Origin: Lentimonas sp. CC4
GTDB lineage: Bacteria > Verrucomicrobiota > Verrucomicrobiia > Opitutales > Coraliomargaritaceae
Length of the DNA stretch: 64,000 nt
Assembly: GCF_902728235.1 (NCBI RefSeq)
Contig: NZ_CACVBO010000001.1
Span: 3,000,001-3,064,000, forward strand
Direction: 5' to 3'
Shown: in pieces, positions 20,475 through 30,089 of the stretch
Numbering within the stretch: the stretch's first letter is position 1
How the letters are laid out: every line of letters starts with the position of its first letter
Position numbers and translations under genes: made by a program
The notes under the pieces: generated by a model
What the model saw: only the letters and a program-made list of their open reading frames with translations
Told to the model about the DNA's origin: nothing
Databases searched by the model: none

Positions 20475-20564
20475 GTATTATAGCACGTAGTCCGCTGGCT
20501 GACCCTAGTGTATATAAGGGGTGTTCAACGAAATAAACGGTGATATTATGGAAGTAACAATAAT

Positions 20565-22667
20565 ATGAAGAAATACATTCTAGTCGCTCTAGCCATGGCC
20601 TGCGTGAGCATTTCGTTCGCGTCTGCAAAGTTGCCTAACATTATCCTGATTTACGCTGATGATCTCGGTTATGGAGACGTCGGCTGTTACGGCGCCACTA
20701 AGGTGAAGACGCCTCACATTGATAAGCTGGCTGCTGAAGGACGCCGTTTCACCGATGCTCACTCACCCTCCGCGGTCTGCACCCCTTCCCGATATTCACT
20801 ACTGACGGGGAATTATCCATTCCGGGCAAATAACAATCGTGGTGCGTGGGGGCCTTGCGGGGTAGAAAGTCCGCTCCTCATTAATACGGAAAAGGAGACC
20901 CTTGCGAGTCTGTTGAAAAATAAAGGATACTCCACCGCCTGTGTCGGTAAATGGCACCTCGGCTTCGGTGAAGGGGGGGTGCATCTAAATTCTCCACTAC
21001 GTCCCGGCCCCTTAGAAGTTGGTTTTGACTACTATTTCGGGATGCCTGTTGTGAACAGTTCCCCTCCTTATGTTTATGTGGAAAATGACATGATCGTTGG
21101 CTTAGAGTCCGATGACCCGATCATTCTTTTAGATAAGGGAGTCAAATCAGACTTCCCTATGCCTAAACTCCCAGACGGTGCTTCTGGACGGGTCAGTAAC
21201 CGTTTCACAGGAGCCAAGAAAGCGCATGAGCTCTTCATCGAAGAGGAAGTCGGCGACACCTTTACAGAAAAGGCTGTAACGTGGATTGAAGAGAATAAAG
21301 AAAACCCCTTCTTCCTCTACTTCGCGACGACTCATATTCACCACCCCTTTACCCCGCATAAGCGCTTTCAAGGGACTTCGGAGATAGGTCTCTACGGGGA
21401 CTTTATTCATGAACTAGACTGGATGGTCGGGGAGCTCATCAAAACTCTGGAAAAGAACGGTCTGACTGAGAACACGCTCATTATTTTCACCAGTGATAAT
21501 GGGGGAATGTTCAATGAAGGCGGGCAAGATGCCTTTGCTGCGGGACACTTCATTAATGGCGACCTAATGGGCTTTAAGTTCAGTGCATGGGAGGGCGGGC
21601 ACCGTGTGCCCTTCATCGCTAAATGGCCTGGGCATATTCCTGCTGGAAGCACCTCTGATGAACTGATCGGAAGTGTGGATATGCTCTCAACCTTTGCGAC
21701 CCTGACTGGTCAAACGCTAGATGAGAAGCAGCGTGGGGACAGCGTGAATGTTCTCCCAGCTCTTTTAGACGATCAGCATGCCTCCGTCCGTGAGCATCTC
21801 CTCATGACTCCTTTGCGACCGACACATCTTGGAATCAGAAAAGGGAAATGGATGTTTATTAATGCACAGGACTCCGGTGGATTTATAGGTAAGAAACCGG
21901 GTGGGCATGGCTTCGCCGGGGCTGCCGCTGCTAGCTTTATTGGACGTGTTAACAGCGACATCACCGATGGGACAATTAATGAAGACGCGCCTCCTGCCCA
22001 GCTCTACGACATGGAAGCAGATCGTAACCAAACGAAAAACCTCTACCATCAATATCCGGAGGTTGTGAAAGAAATGCAGACGCTTCTCGATGAAATTGTA
22101 GCTGAAAATCAAGCCAGAGAGAAAGCGCACCACGAGAAAAAAATAGTAAATAAAATTCCAGCCTCTCCTAGCTCCTTCAGTGCGTGCTTTGACTTTGAAT
22201 CAGGTGCCCTCGCGCCTTGGAAAGTAATTAAGGGCGAGTTCGGCAACCCGATTGGTAAACGAGAACTCTTTGGAGTAGATAAGAAAGAGTTAAATAAACA
22301 AGGTGACTATTATCTAACCACACTGGAAACGGGAGTGAACGGGGGGTCTTCAGATAAGCAAACCGGTATCATTGTATCCCCTTTATTCATTCCCAAAGGA
22401 GGACCGATGACTTTCCGCGTGGGCGGAGGGGACAAGTCGAACCTTTATATCTCCCTCTGCACTGAAGATGGAGAAGAAGTAAAGAAGGCAGGCGGCGAGA
22501 ACGGCTCGCTCATGATAAAAGTAGAGTGGAGTCTGAGAAAATACGCGGGTAACAAAATGTATCTAAAGGTGGTGGATGAATCAACTGGTGGCTGGGGGCA
22601 TATTACTGCGGATAATTTCCAGTTTGATGCGGAAATCTTGGCGCACTATCCAGAATTGACGAAATGA
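20565..22667 (+). CDS. Type I sulfatase with unusual C-terminal domain, secreted
   Basis: A 700-residue protein with a signal peptide (MKKYILVALAMACVSISFASA). Motifs: YADDLGYGD, C72-T-P-S-R, GKWHLG, THIHHPF and TSDNGG. The sulfatase core (to about residue 515) is a close relative of the one at 3426. Unlike it, this protein goes on through a charged linker (AENQAREKAHHEKK) into a ~170-residue beta-sandwich-like domain (FDFESGALAPWKVIKGEFG, TGIIVSPLFI, MTFRVGGG, DNFQFD) of the kind appended to extracellular glycosidases. It is divergent from the histidine kinase, and its stop overlaps or lies just upstream of the GH95-like gene. It probably acts on sulfated fucose. Confidence 0.93.
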   Translation: MKKYILVALAMACVSISFASAKLPNIILIYADDLGYGDVGCYGATKVKTPHIDKLAAEGRRFTDAHSPSAVCTPSRYSLLTGNYPFRANNNRGAWGPCGVESPLLINTEKETLASLLKNKGYSTACVGKWHLGFGEGGVHLNSPLRPGPLEVGFDYYFGMPVVNSSPPYVYVENDMIVGLESDDPIILLDKGVKSDFPMPKLPDGASGRVSNRFTGAKKAHELFIEEEVGDTFTEKAVTWIEENKENPFFLYFATTHIHHPFTPHKRFQGTSEIGLYGDFIHELDWMVGELIKTLEKNGLTENTLIIFTSDNGGMFNEGGQDAFAAGHFINGDLMGFKFSAWEGGHRVPFIAKWPGHIPAGSTSDELIGSVDMLSTFATLTGQTLDEKQRGDSVNVLPALLDDQHASVREHLLMTPLRPTHLGIRKGKWMFINAQDSGGFIGKKPGGHGFAGAAAASFIGRVNSDITDGTINEDAPPAQLYDMEADRNQTKNLYHQYPEVVKEMQTLLDEIVAENQAREKAHHEKKIVNKIPASPSSFSACFDFESGALAPWKVIKGEFGNPIGKRELFGVDKKELNKQGDYYLTTLETGVNGGSSDKQTGIIVSPLFIPKGGPMTFRVGGGDKSNLYISLCTEDGEEVKKAGGENGSLMIKVEWSLRKYAGNKMYLKVVDESTGGWGHITADNFQFDAEILAHYPELTK

Positions 22668-22708
22668 TTGAGATGATGAAACAGCGAAGTGAAGAAAAGA
22701 AAGTGACT

Positions 22709-25195
22709 ATGAAACTTGTTAAGAAAACATTCAAAACTGGAACCCTGGCCGTTTGTTTGGTGATGGGATTGATTGCAACGACCGTCAATGCGGTGCAAGC
22801 GCCTGTCGAACTCTCGCCGACCACGATTGACTGGCCCGACTTTATGTCGCGGCAGGACATGGCCTGGAATAAAGTCCCAACGCGGTGGAATGAGGCGCCT
22901 TTCTTTGGCAACGGAATGATCGGCCTGTTCCTCTATCAGGAGATCAACAATCCAGATAACAGCGACTCAACCGATGCGAAAAATGTGCTTTCACTGCATC
23001 TTGGGCGCGGAGATTATTATGATAACCGCGCACCTTTGGAGGGGAATCATCATACGTGGATCTATCGTGGGCGACTGCCTATCGGCTTTTTTCGGATCAA
23101 GTCTGAAGGCGATATTACAGGAGTCGATTGGCGGATGGATCTATGGAATGCACGACTGGTAGGCACGGTTCAAACCACCAAAGGTAGTTACCAGATCGAA
23201 GGCAAAGTGCACGCACTTTACGATACGTTTTATTGGAAGGTCATTCCTGCCGATGGCGAATCAGTCGATTTCGAGTGGCAACCACAGAAAGCAGCATCGT
23301 ATGCCAAATCCGTTTCGGATCGAGCGGTTGAGCGTGGGGAGTTGGATGGCAGAGAGGTTGCAGGTTTTTATCAACGATTTGCGGCTACGCCGTATCCGGA
23401 AGCGCCCGAAGTCGAGGTGATTGAGTCTGCGGCGGGCAACATAAGTCGACAAGTGCTCTATGCAGATTCAGGCGAATTAGTCATGGCCTGGAAGACGACC
23501 AAAAATGCAGCAGACCGTTCGGTAACTTTACTGGGAAGCATCGCGTTCTCGCACGAGATGGGCGTCGCCATGCTGGAGGCCAAGCAGGATCTCACTCGTG
23601 CAGTTGCAGAGGTAAAGGGCGAGACTTACACGCAGACCCACGAGCAATGGTGGCATACATATTATCCGCGTAGCTATGTGTCTGTATCCGATGATTTTTG
23701 GGAGCAATTCTATTGGATTCAAATGTATAAGCTCGCCAGTGCGAGTCGTGCGGACGGCATGATGTTGGACACGGCAGGGCCATGGTATCAGCCGGGCTTT
23801 CACCCGCTGGTGTGGTCGGATCTCAATGTGCAGCTATGCTATTGGGCGCAGTTGACCTCCAACCGCACGGATGTGGGTAAGTCGCTCTTAAATGTCATGG
23901 ATCGTAATATCGAGAATTTGAGCAACAATGTGAATCAGGCGTGGCGCGACGACTGTTTAGATGCGAACACGGTGTTTCCGGGCAACGATTTGATCGCGCC
24001 GATCGGTCACAAAAAAGTGGCGGATCATGTTGTGTGGATGTTGCATAATTACTGGTTAACCTGTCGCTACGAGAACGACACCGAGCGCATGCGCGATGGT
24101 CTCTTCCCGCTGCTCAAACGCGCCAACGCTACCTATTTACGTTACATCGAGGATCACCCGCTGGATCTCGGCGACGGTAAGCTCCATTTCAAACACACTT
24201 GGTCGCCAGAAGCAGCCACTGGAGTGGATATGAACTACACCATCGCGCTGGCTCGTTGGTCGAGTCGTATTCTCCTAGAGATCAATGAAGCCAACAATTT
24301 GAACGATCCGAAAGCGGTGGAGTGGCAAAACTTGTTGGACAATTTGGTGGGCTGGCAGACGGATGCGAACGGCTTGCGACTCGGCAAAGACTTTCCTTTT
24401 GAACAGGCGCACCGACATTATTCTCACCTGCTTGGGTTTTACCCACTCTTTGAGCTGACTCCGGACACGGATCGGGAGCTATTGCAGACGTCGGTGGATC
24501 ATTGGTTAAAGGTGACCGAGGACCCGACAAAGGTCAAAGGCTCGGCCATGCCCGTGACAGGCTACACTTGCTCGGGCGCGGCTTCGATGTATGCGGCCTT
24601 GGGTGATGGCAATAAAGCGCTGGAGTATCTACGGAAATTTACCTTCGTGAATATTTACTCGAACACACTGTATGCCGAAGGCAAAGAACAGTTGATTGAA
24701 ACCCCGCTGTCGGCCGCGGCATCGATGAACGATATGCTCTTGCAGAGTTGGGGAGGGCGCATTCGCATCCTGCCAGCCGTTCCGGACGCCTGGCAGGATG
24801 TTCATTTCCAGACGCTGCTCTGCGAGGGAGGTGCCCTTGTCAGTGCCGACCGCACTGCGGGTCAGTTGACCTGTGCCAAAATCGAATCTCCGGATGAGCA
24901 GCGAATGATCGAGTTCACACTCCCGATCGAGAATCCTGAGTTCTCCATCATTACGAAGGACAATGCAGTGAAACCCGTCGTCTTAAAGCAAGACGACGAA
25001 GGCTTCTACCAAATCAATCTGCCAGCCGATGCGTCTCTGATTGCCAAACGCCCGGATGTGAACTTGGCCGAGATCCAGACGCTGAAATCACCCGCTAACT
25101 GGAAAAATATCTTTGGTAACAACGGACAGTATCAGAAGGTGCGAGAACAGTTTAAGGCAGAAATGTTCTTCGAGCCGATCAGAACGATTAAATAG
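22709..25195 (+). CDS. Divergent GH95-like glycosidase, secreted
   Basis: I chose the ATG at 22709, where the signal peptide begins (MKLVKKTFKTGTLAVCLVMG; 828 aa); an ATG at 22664 would give a 4-bp overlap with the sulfatase stop. The overall plan is GH95 (N-terminal beta-sandwich with FFGNGMIGLFLY, alpha-barrel with HRHYSHLLGFYPL, C-terminal WGGRIRILPAVPDAW). The catalytic set is altered: Asp371-Leu-Asn373 replaces the usual Asn-x-Asn, Glu501 (HTWSPE) is kept, and Glu664 (LIETP) sits where Asp is expected. This points to changed specificity or mechanism within or beside GH95. It is cotranscribed with the sulfatase. The family-level call is moderate. Confidence 0.78.
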   Translation: MKLVKKTFKTGTLAVCLVMGLIATTVNAVQAPVELSPTTIDWPDFMSRQDMAWNKVPTRWNEAPFFGNGMIGLFLYQEINNPDNSDSTDAKNVLSLHLGRGDYYDNRAPLEGNHHTWIYRGRLPIGFFRIKSEGDITGVDWRMDLWNARLVGTVQTTKGSYQIEGKVHALYDTFYWKVIPADGESVDFEWQPQKAASYAKSVSDRAVERGELDGREVAGFYQRFAATPYPEAPEVEVIESAAGNISRQVLYADSGELVMAWKTTKNAADRSVTLLGSIAFSHEMGVAMLEAKQDLTRAVAEVKGETYTQTHEQWWHTYYPRSYVSVSDDFWEQFYWIQMYKLASASRADGMMLDTAGPWYQPGFHPLVWSDLNVQLCYWAQLTSNRTDVGKSLLNVMDRNIENLSNNVNQAWRDDCLDANTVFPGNDLIAPIGHKKVADHVVWMLHNYWLTCRYENDTERMRDGLFPLLKRANATYLRYIEDHPLDLGDGKLHFKHTWSPEAATGVDMNYTIALARWSSRILLEINEANNLNDPKAVEWQNLLDNLVGWQTDANGLRLGKDFPFEQAHRHYSHLLGFYPLFELTPDTDRELLQTSVDHWLKVTEDPTKVKGSAMPVTGYTCSGAASMYAALGDGNKALEYLRKFTFVNIYSNTLYAEGKEQLIETPLSAAASMNDMLLQSWGGRIRILPAVPDAWQDVHFQTLLCEGGALVSADRTAGQLTCAKIESPDEQRMIEFTLPIENPEFSIITKDNAVKPVVLKQDDEGFYQINLPADASLIAKRPDVNLAEIQTLKSPANWKNIFGNNGQYQKVREQFKAEMFFEPIRTIK

Positions 25196-25283
25196 ATTTA
25201 GCGACTCCACCAGCTTTATGAAATGTCCCTCAAGTGATTAATTGTATCATATTGAAATCAGTGGGGGAGTGCTATGGTCAGGG

Positions 25284-25373
25284 TCAACAGTTATACTTTT
25301 TGTTTTGGTCGAGCGCGTCGGCTTCGCCCAATGCGTTGAGGTCTTTTACTTTGCCATCTTCTACTTTAGCGAC
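25284..25373 (-). other. Possible minus-strand coding tail (eroded gene)
   Basis: On the minus strand this stretch reads VAKVEDGKVKDLNALGEAD and further charged residues to a TGA at 25284-25286. The composition looks protein-like, but a TAG lies directly upstream. It could be the last fragment of a lost gene in the 190-bp gap before the phosphatase gene. Weak evidence. Confidence 0.2.
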
Positions 25374-25386
25374 CTAACCTAGTTAT

Positions 25387-26265
25387 ATGCGCCTATGTGA
25401 AACTGATCTCATGACTCTAGCAGGTATTGCTGTTACGGCGGTGCAGGAAGCGGGTGCCTTGATTCAAGATTACGCCCAGCGTGATGTGCTCGTGCGTTAC
25501 AAAGCCGGCGGCGAGAACCTCGCGTCGCAGGTGGTCACGGAGGTCGATGAACTGAGTCAGTCGGTGATTTTGAAGCATCTGCTGCCGACGTGTGTGGCCT
25601 ACGATTTGGCGCTCTTGAGTGAGGAGCAACCTGATGATGGCAGTCGTTTAGAGAAAATGGCTTTTTGGTGCATTGATCCACTTGATGGCACCTTGCCGTT
25701 TACGGAGTCGATCCCTGGCTATGCGGTTTCGATTGCGTTGGTTGCGCGTGATGGCTCTCCGTTGATTGGCGTGGTCTATGATCCCACGACCGGCACGCAG
25801 TATCAGGCATTGTCGGGGCTGGGGGTTTTGCGTAATGGCGCGACTTGGCAATTGGAAGCACGACCAGACTCGGCGGCGTTGCAACTGATCGCGGATCGTA
25901 GCTTGCCGAAGCAGCCGCAGTTCGATGCTGCGATGGAGCAGCTACGGAGCATTGCGACGGCGTGCAGCAACGGTGACCTTGAGACGAATTTGACAGGCGG
26001 TGCGGTGATGAATGCGCTGTGGGTGCTGGAGCGTGCGCCCGGGTGTTATTTCAAATTCCCTAAGCCTCAGCAGGGAGGCGGCAGCTTGTGGGATTATGCG
26101 GCGACGGCCTGCATCTACCGAGAACTCGGTGCGTGGTGCAGTGATTGTTCGGGGCGACCTTTAGATCTGAATCGTGCAGATTCGACTTTTATGAATCATA
26201 ATGGGGTATTGTATGCTTCGGATCGTGAGATGGGGGCTGAGTTGCTTAAGCGTGTTGTTGGTTGA
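25387..26265 (+). CDS. Inositol-monophosphatase-family sugar/nucleotide phosphatase
   Basis: A 292-residue cytoplasmic protein (alternative ATG at 25411). It has the Mg2+-dependent IMPase-family motifs: LLSEEQ for the first metal ligand, IDPLDGTLPF (Asp97 and Asp100 from the first ATG), and a C-terminal LWDYAATACIYRELGA corresponding to the WD-x-AAG-type motif. Members dephosphorylate inositol-1-phosphate, 3'-phosphoadenosine phosphates (CysQ) or sugar phosphates; which one is not clear here. It begins a block of cytoplasmic genes between the two enzyme regions. No clear Shine-Dalgarno sequence precedes either start. Confidence 0.85.
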   Translation: MRLCETDLMTLAGIAVTAVQEAGALIQDYAQRDVLVRYKAGGENLASQVVTEVDELSQSVILKHLLPTCVAYDLALLSEEQPDDGSRLEKMAFWCIDPLDGTLPFTESIPGYAVSIALVARDGSPLIGVVYDPTTGTQYQALSGLGVLRNGATWQLEARPDSAALQLIADRSLPKQPQFDAAMEQLRSIATACSNGDLETNLTGGAVMNALWVLERAPGCYFKFPKPQQGGGSLWDYAATACIYRELGAWCSDCSGRPLDLNRADSTFMNHNGVLYASDREMGAELLKRVVG

Positions 26266-26307
26266 TTCATCGTGAATCGGCATTTTGGATACATTTTCTC
26301 TAATCGC

Positions 26308-26559
26308 ATGAATGCCATGGATATAGAAACTTTGACGTCATTTTTCATGTGGTGCACCGTCCTGAATGGTGGCTTGTTGATCTATGCGGCTCTGATGTGT
26401 GTCTTTGCGTCTGACTTTATCTATCGTATCCATTCTCGGTGGTTCCCGATGTCGAAGCAGGCCTTTACCATCGTGCTATATTCGTGGCTCGGTTTGTTTA
26501 AAATCGGCTTTTTTATCTTTAACGTGGTGCCATTACTGGCGTTGTGGATCATTGGCTGA
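26308..26559 (+). CDS. Small membrane protein, DUF6868-like
   Basis: The upstream GTG at 26272 is less likely than the ATG at 26308 (83 aa) or 26317. The protein has two or three hydrophobic helices (FFMWCTVLNGGLLIYAALM, FTIVLYSWLGLFKIGFFIF) with the middle segment SDFIYRIHSRWFPMSKQAF. This pattern fits the small DUF6868 family of unknown function, recognised by its IHSRWF-like core. It follows the phosphatase gene and precedes the acetate kinase operon by 115 bp. No function can be offered. Confidence 0.7.
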   Translation: MNAMDIETLTSFFMWCTVLNGGLLIYAALMCVFASDFIYRIHSRWFPMSKQAFTIVLYSWLGLFKIGFFIFNVVPLLALWIIG

Positions 26560-26674
26560 GGCGGTAGCTCAAACACCGCGACTGCTTCCATTTAATGAAT
26601 TTCTTGAAGTTAAATGGATCAAATTATCGATTAAGCTTAACTTATGCTGATAAATTCTTATGTAAATCTGGCTA

Positions 26675-27904
26675 ATGACTAATACCACAGAGGAAAAGTG
26701 CGCAGACGGTGACTCGGTTGGACCGATTCGTAAAGCTGTGCTTGTTATTAATTGCGGCAGCTCGTCGGTTAAATTCGCGCTGATTGATATCGCGAGTGAA
26801 CAACCGTTAATTACCGGTCTCGTCGAGTGCGTGGCTAGCCCAGAAGCTTCTTTGAGCTGGAAGCAGGATGGTGCTAAAGGGGAGAAAGCCTTACCTGATG
26901 CGAATTTAGTTGAGTGCTTGAGTGAGGTAATCGCGGTGTTACCTTCGGCAGCGGAAGTGATCGCAGTGGGACACCGAGTGGTGCATGGTGCAGAAGAATT
27001 CTCGGGCAGCGTGATGCTGTGTGACAAGGTGATGGGTGCGCTAGAGCGTTGCTCCGCGTTGGCACCTTTGCACAATCCCGCCAATATTGCAGGCATACGT
27101 GCCTCTCAAAAGGTCTTTCCTGGGTTGCCTCAAGTGGGCGTCTTTGACACTGCATTTCACCAAACCTTACCTCAGCACGCGTATTTATACCCAGTGCCTT
27201 ACGACTGGTATACGGATCTCGGTGTGCGTCGCTATGGATTTCATGGCACCAGTCATCGTTACGTGGCGGAGGAGACTGCACGTCGCTTGGGCAAGGACAT
27301 GTCTGATCTAAGTATTGTAATTGCACACTTGGGCAATGGTTGCAGTGCCTGTGCGATTGAAGCTGGGCAAAGCGTGGACACCACGATGGGACTTTCTCCA
27401 CTTGAAGGACTTGTGATGGGGACTCGCAGTGGTGATATTGATCCAGCCTTACACGAATTTATTTCCAAGGCCAAGGGCTGGTCGCTTGAGCGCATTATGA
27501 CGGCGCTCAATAAGGAGAGTGGTCTGCTCGGCATTTCAGGACAGAGCAATGACATGCGCACCTTAGTGGATGCAATGGACGAGGGCAACGAGCGTGCGGC
27601 GTTGGCGATCGAGGTCTTCGCGTATCGTTTGGCGAAGTCGATCCTTGGGTTGACGGCGGCTTTGACTAAACTCGATGCGATTGTCTTTACTGGCGGAATC
27701 GGTGAAAATTCTAATAAGGTTCGCGCCAAGGCACTGTCCCACATGCGAGTGTTGGGCGCGCAAATTGATCCAGAGCTCAATGCACAAAACGGAGACGCTG
27801 CGACTGGCTGCATTACGAAAGCGGGGACACTCCCAAGTCTCGTCGTAGCCACGAATGAAGAGCTGATGATCGCTCGTGAAACTTTAAATGTAACTCAATC
27901 ATGA
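26675..27904 (+). CDS. ackA: Acetate kinase
   Basis: A 409-residue protein with all acetokinase signatures: VLVINCGSSSVKFALID near residue 25, GHRVVHGAEEF, GFHGTSHRYV, HLGNGCSACAIEAGQSVDTT, MGTRSGDIDP and FTGGIGENS. It interconverts acetyl phosphate plus ADP with acetate plus ATP in the cytoplasm. The stop codon overlaps the next start (ATGA at 27901-27904), so it is translationally coupled to phosphate acetyltransferase, the usual Pta-AckA pair. In this locus it could assimilate acetate freed by the secreted esterases or dispose of overflow carbon from sugar use; the link is inferred from neighbourhood only. Confidence 0.97.
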   Translation: MTNTTEEKCADGDSVGPIRKAVLVINCGSSSVKFALIDIASEQPLITGLVECVASPEASLSWKQDGAKGEKALPDANLVECLSEVIAVLPSAAEVIAVGHRVVHGAEEFSGSVMLCDKVMGALERCSALAPLHNPANIAGIRASQKVFPGLPQVGVFDTAFHQTLPQHAYLYPVPYDWYTDLGVRRYGFHGTSHRYVAEETARRLGKDMSDLSIVIAHLGNGCSACAIEAGQSVDTTMGLSPLEGLVMGTRSGDIDPALHEFISKAKGWSLERIMTALNKESGLLGISGQSNDMRTLVDAMDEGNERAALAIEVFAYRLAKSILGLTAALTKLDAIVFTGGIGENSNKVRAKALSHMRVLGAQIDPELNAQNGDAATGCITKAGTLPSLVVATNEELMIARETLNVTQS

Positions 27905-30063
27905 AACATGTATTCTTCTTAGCAGCCTCCGGAGTGGAGAGTGGTCTCACTTCCATTTCATTAGGTGTCTTTCGCGCGTTGGATCGTCGTGGTATTCGTG
28001 TCGGTTTCTGTAAGCCGATTAGCCAGGAATCTTTTCCAGAAGGCGAAGTCGATCCATCAATTAGCTTAGTGTCGAGCACAACAGGTTTTAAGCCAGTGGC
28101 ACCGATGACACTCGATGAAGCGGAGCGCTATGTGCGCAATGATCAGATGGATGATCTGATGGAAAAGATCGTCGAGCAGGTCAGCACGCATGCCGACGAG
28201 GTCGATGTGATGGTGGTGGAAGGTCTATTGCCCACGGAGAGCGAGACCTTCCCCAATCGTATTAATCGATCGGTGGTGAAAGCACTGAGTGCCGAAGTTA
28301 TTTTGGTCAATGCGCTGCGCAGCACGTCGATGGAGGACCTTCGCGAAAGCCTCGAAATGTCTGCATCGCTGTATGGTGGATGGCAGCGCAAAAATGTGAT
28401 CGGTTGTATCTTAAATAAGGTGCAGGTGATGGATGCGGATACCTCTACTCAGACAATGAGTGTGCATGGAACTGGTAACAGTAAACGCCCTTCGAAGCAG
28501 ATGAGCGTTGACGAACTGACTGCATTGAAAGAGCAGATTGTCTCCGAGTGTTCGATGTTTCAAGACCCTGACTTCGAGTTGATCGGTTGTGTCCCTTGGA
28601 ACCCGGAATTGCCGTCGTTCCGTGTCAGTGATGTCGCTCGGCACTTAGATGCGAAGATTGTGAATGCTGGAGACTTTAATGGGCGACGCGTAAAAGATGT
28701 GCTGCTCTGTGCCCGTAATCTTTCACAGATTCTTCATGTGTTCGATGCGGGACGTCTCCTCGTCGCTCCCTGCGACCGAATTGACATTCTACTCACAGCG
28801 GCACTGGCGACGATGGATAAGATTCCACTTTCTGGCATCGTATTGACTGGCGGGATGGAATTGAGTGATGCGGTTTTAGACCTATGCCGACCGGCCTTCG
28901 AGCAGGGGTTACCGGTGCTAAGTGTTGAGACCGATAGCTTCGACACGGCGACCGCACTGTCTCGTATGCGTAACTACATCCCAGGCGACGATATTGAGCG
29001 GTTTAATACGACCTTAGATTATGCGGCTCGCCATTTGAACATGGAGGCGCTGGGTTCACGTGTAGCGAGTGACCTTGAAGTGCGCATGTCCCCAGCGGCA
29101 TTTCGCCATCAACTATCATGCCGTGCTCGCAAAGCAAATAAACGTATTATTTTACCTGAAGGTGATGAGCCGCGCACGATTGTTGCCGCAGCGTCATGCC
29201 AGCAACGTGGACTCGCTCAATGTGTGCTAATTGGTAATCCCGATGACGTGAGCCGCGTGGCACTACGCCAAGGTGTGGATCTCAGCGGTATCGAAGTGAT
29301 TGACCCTGAGGCAGTGCGCGAGCGCTACGTGCCGGCACTCATGGAGATGCGTAAGCACAAGAACCTGACAGAGAAAGAAGCGCGTGAAGCGCTCGAAGAT
29401 ACAGTCATGCTCGGCACGGTGATGTTGGCATTGGACGAAGTCGACGGCCTCGTGTCTGGAGCCGTTCATTCTTCGGCCAGCACGATCCGCCCGGCCTTGC
29501 AATTGATCAAAACCAGCCCAGGAGCAAAGGTTGTATCATCGGTTTTCTTCATGTGCTTGCCTGATCAGGTGCTGGTCTATGGTGACTGTGCGGTGAATCC
29601 AGATCCGAATGCAGAAAGCCTTGCCGATATCGCGATTCAGAGTGCGGAGTCTGCGGAGAGCTTTGGTATCCCTGCACGTGTGGCGCTCATCAGTTATAGC
29701 ACCGGCCAATCAGGCTCCGGTGCAGACGTTGAGAAGGTGCGCGAGGCCACTGCGATTGCGAAGGCCGAACGTCCTGATCTCTTAATGGACGGTCCGCTGC
29801 AATACGATTCCGCTGCTGTCAGTGATGTGGCTAAAACGAAAGCGCCAGATAGTAAAGTTGCTGGTCAAGCCACCGTATTCGTCTTCCCTGATTTGAATAC
29901 CGGTAATACGACTTACAAAGCGGTGCAACGTGCCGCCAACGTGATTAGTATTGGTCCAATGCTGCAAGGTCTGCGTAAACCGGTGAACGATCTCTCTCGT
30001 GGAGCACTAGTAGACGATATCGTTTACACTATAGCGATCACTGCGATTCAGGCAGACATCTAA
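27901..30063 (+). CDS. pta: Phosphate acetyltransferase (long form)
   Basis: A 720-residue long-type Pta. The N-terminal P-loop-like domain (FFLAASGVESGLTSISLGVFRAL, as in enterobacterial Pta) is followed by a DRTGG-type middle domain (about residues 215-345, with VKDVLLCARNLSQIL and LVAPCDRIDILL). The C-terminal PTA_PTB catalytic domain runs from about residue 395 (RIILPEGDEPRTIVAA, LVSGAVHSSASTIRPALQ, GDCAVNPDPNAESLADIA, VVGQ-like SKVAGQATVFVFPDLNTGN). It interconverts acetyl-CoA and acetyl phosphate. It overlaps ackA by 4 bp, and the pair ends in a strong terminator. Confidence 0.97.
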   Translation: MKHVFFLAASGVESGLTSISLGVFRALDRRGIRVGFCKPISQESFPEGEVDPSISLVSSTTGFKPVAPMTLDEAERYVRNDQMDDLMEKIVEQVSTHADEVDVMVVEGLLPTESETFPNRINRSVVKALSAEVILVNALRSTSMEDLRESLEMSASLYGGWQRKNVIGCILNKVQVMDADTSTQTMSVHGTGNSKRPSKQMSVDELTALKEQIVSECSMFQDPDFELIGCVPWNPELPSFRVSDVARHLDAKIVNAGDFNGRRVKDVLLCARNLSQILHVFDAGRLLVAPCDRIDILLTAALATMDKIPLSGIVLTGGMELSDAVLDLCRPAFEQGLPVLSVETDSFDTATALSRMRNYIPGDDIERFNTTLDYAARHLNMEALGSRVASDLEVRMSPAAFRHQLSCRARKANKRIILPEGDEPRTIVAAASCQQRGLAQCVLIGNPDDVSRVALRQGVDLSGIEVIDPEAVRERYVPALMEMRKHKNLTEKEAREALEDTVMLGTVMLALDEVDGLVSGAVHSSASTIRPALQLIKTSPGAKVVSSVFFMCLPDQVLVYGDCAVNPDPNAESLADIAIQSAESAESFGIPARVALISYSTGQSGSGADVEKVREATAIAKAERPDLLMDGPLQYDSAAVSDVAKTKAPDSKVAGQATVFVFPDLNTGNTTYKAVQRAANVISIGPMLQGLRKPVNDLSRGALVDDIVYTIAITAIQADI

Positions 30064-30089
30064 TACGTCGCGACGGAAAGTATTTCAAC

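Noticed and set aside
25387-30063. Bacterial microcompartment for fucose/lactaldehyde use
   Set aside because: An acetate kinase/phosphotransacetylase pair is present, but there are no shell proteins, aldolase or aldehyde dehydrogenase in the window.
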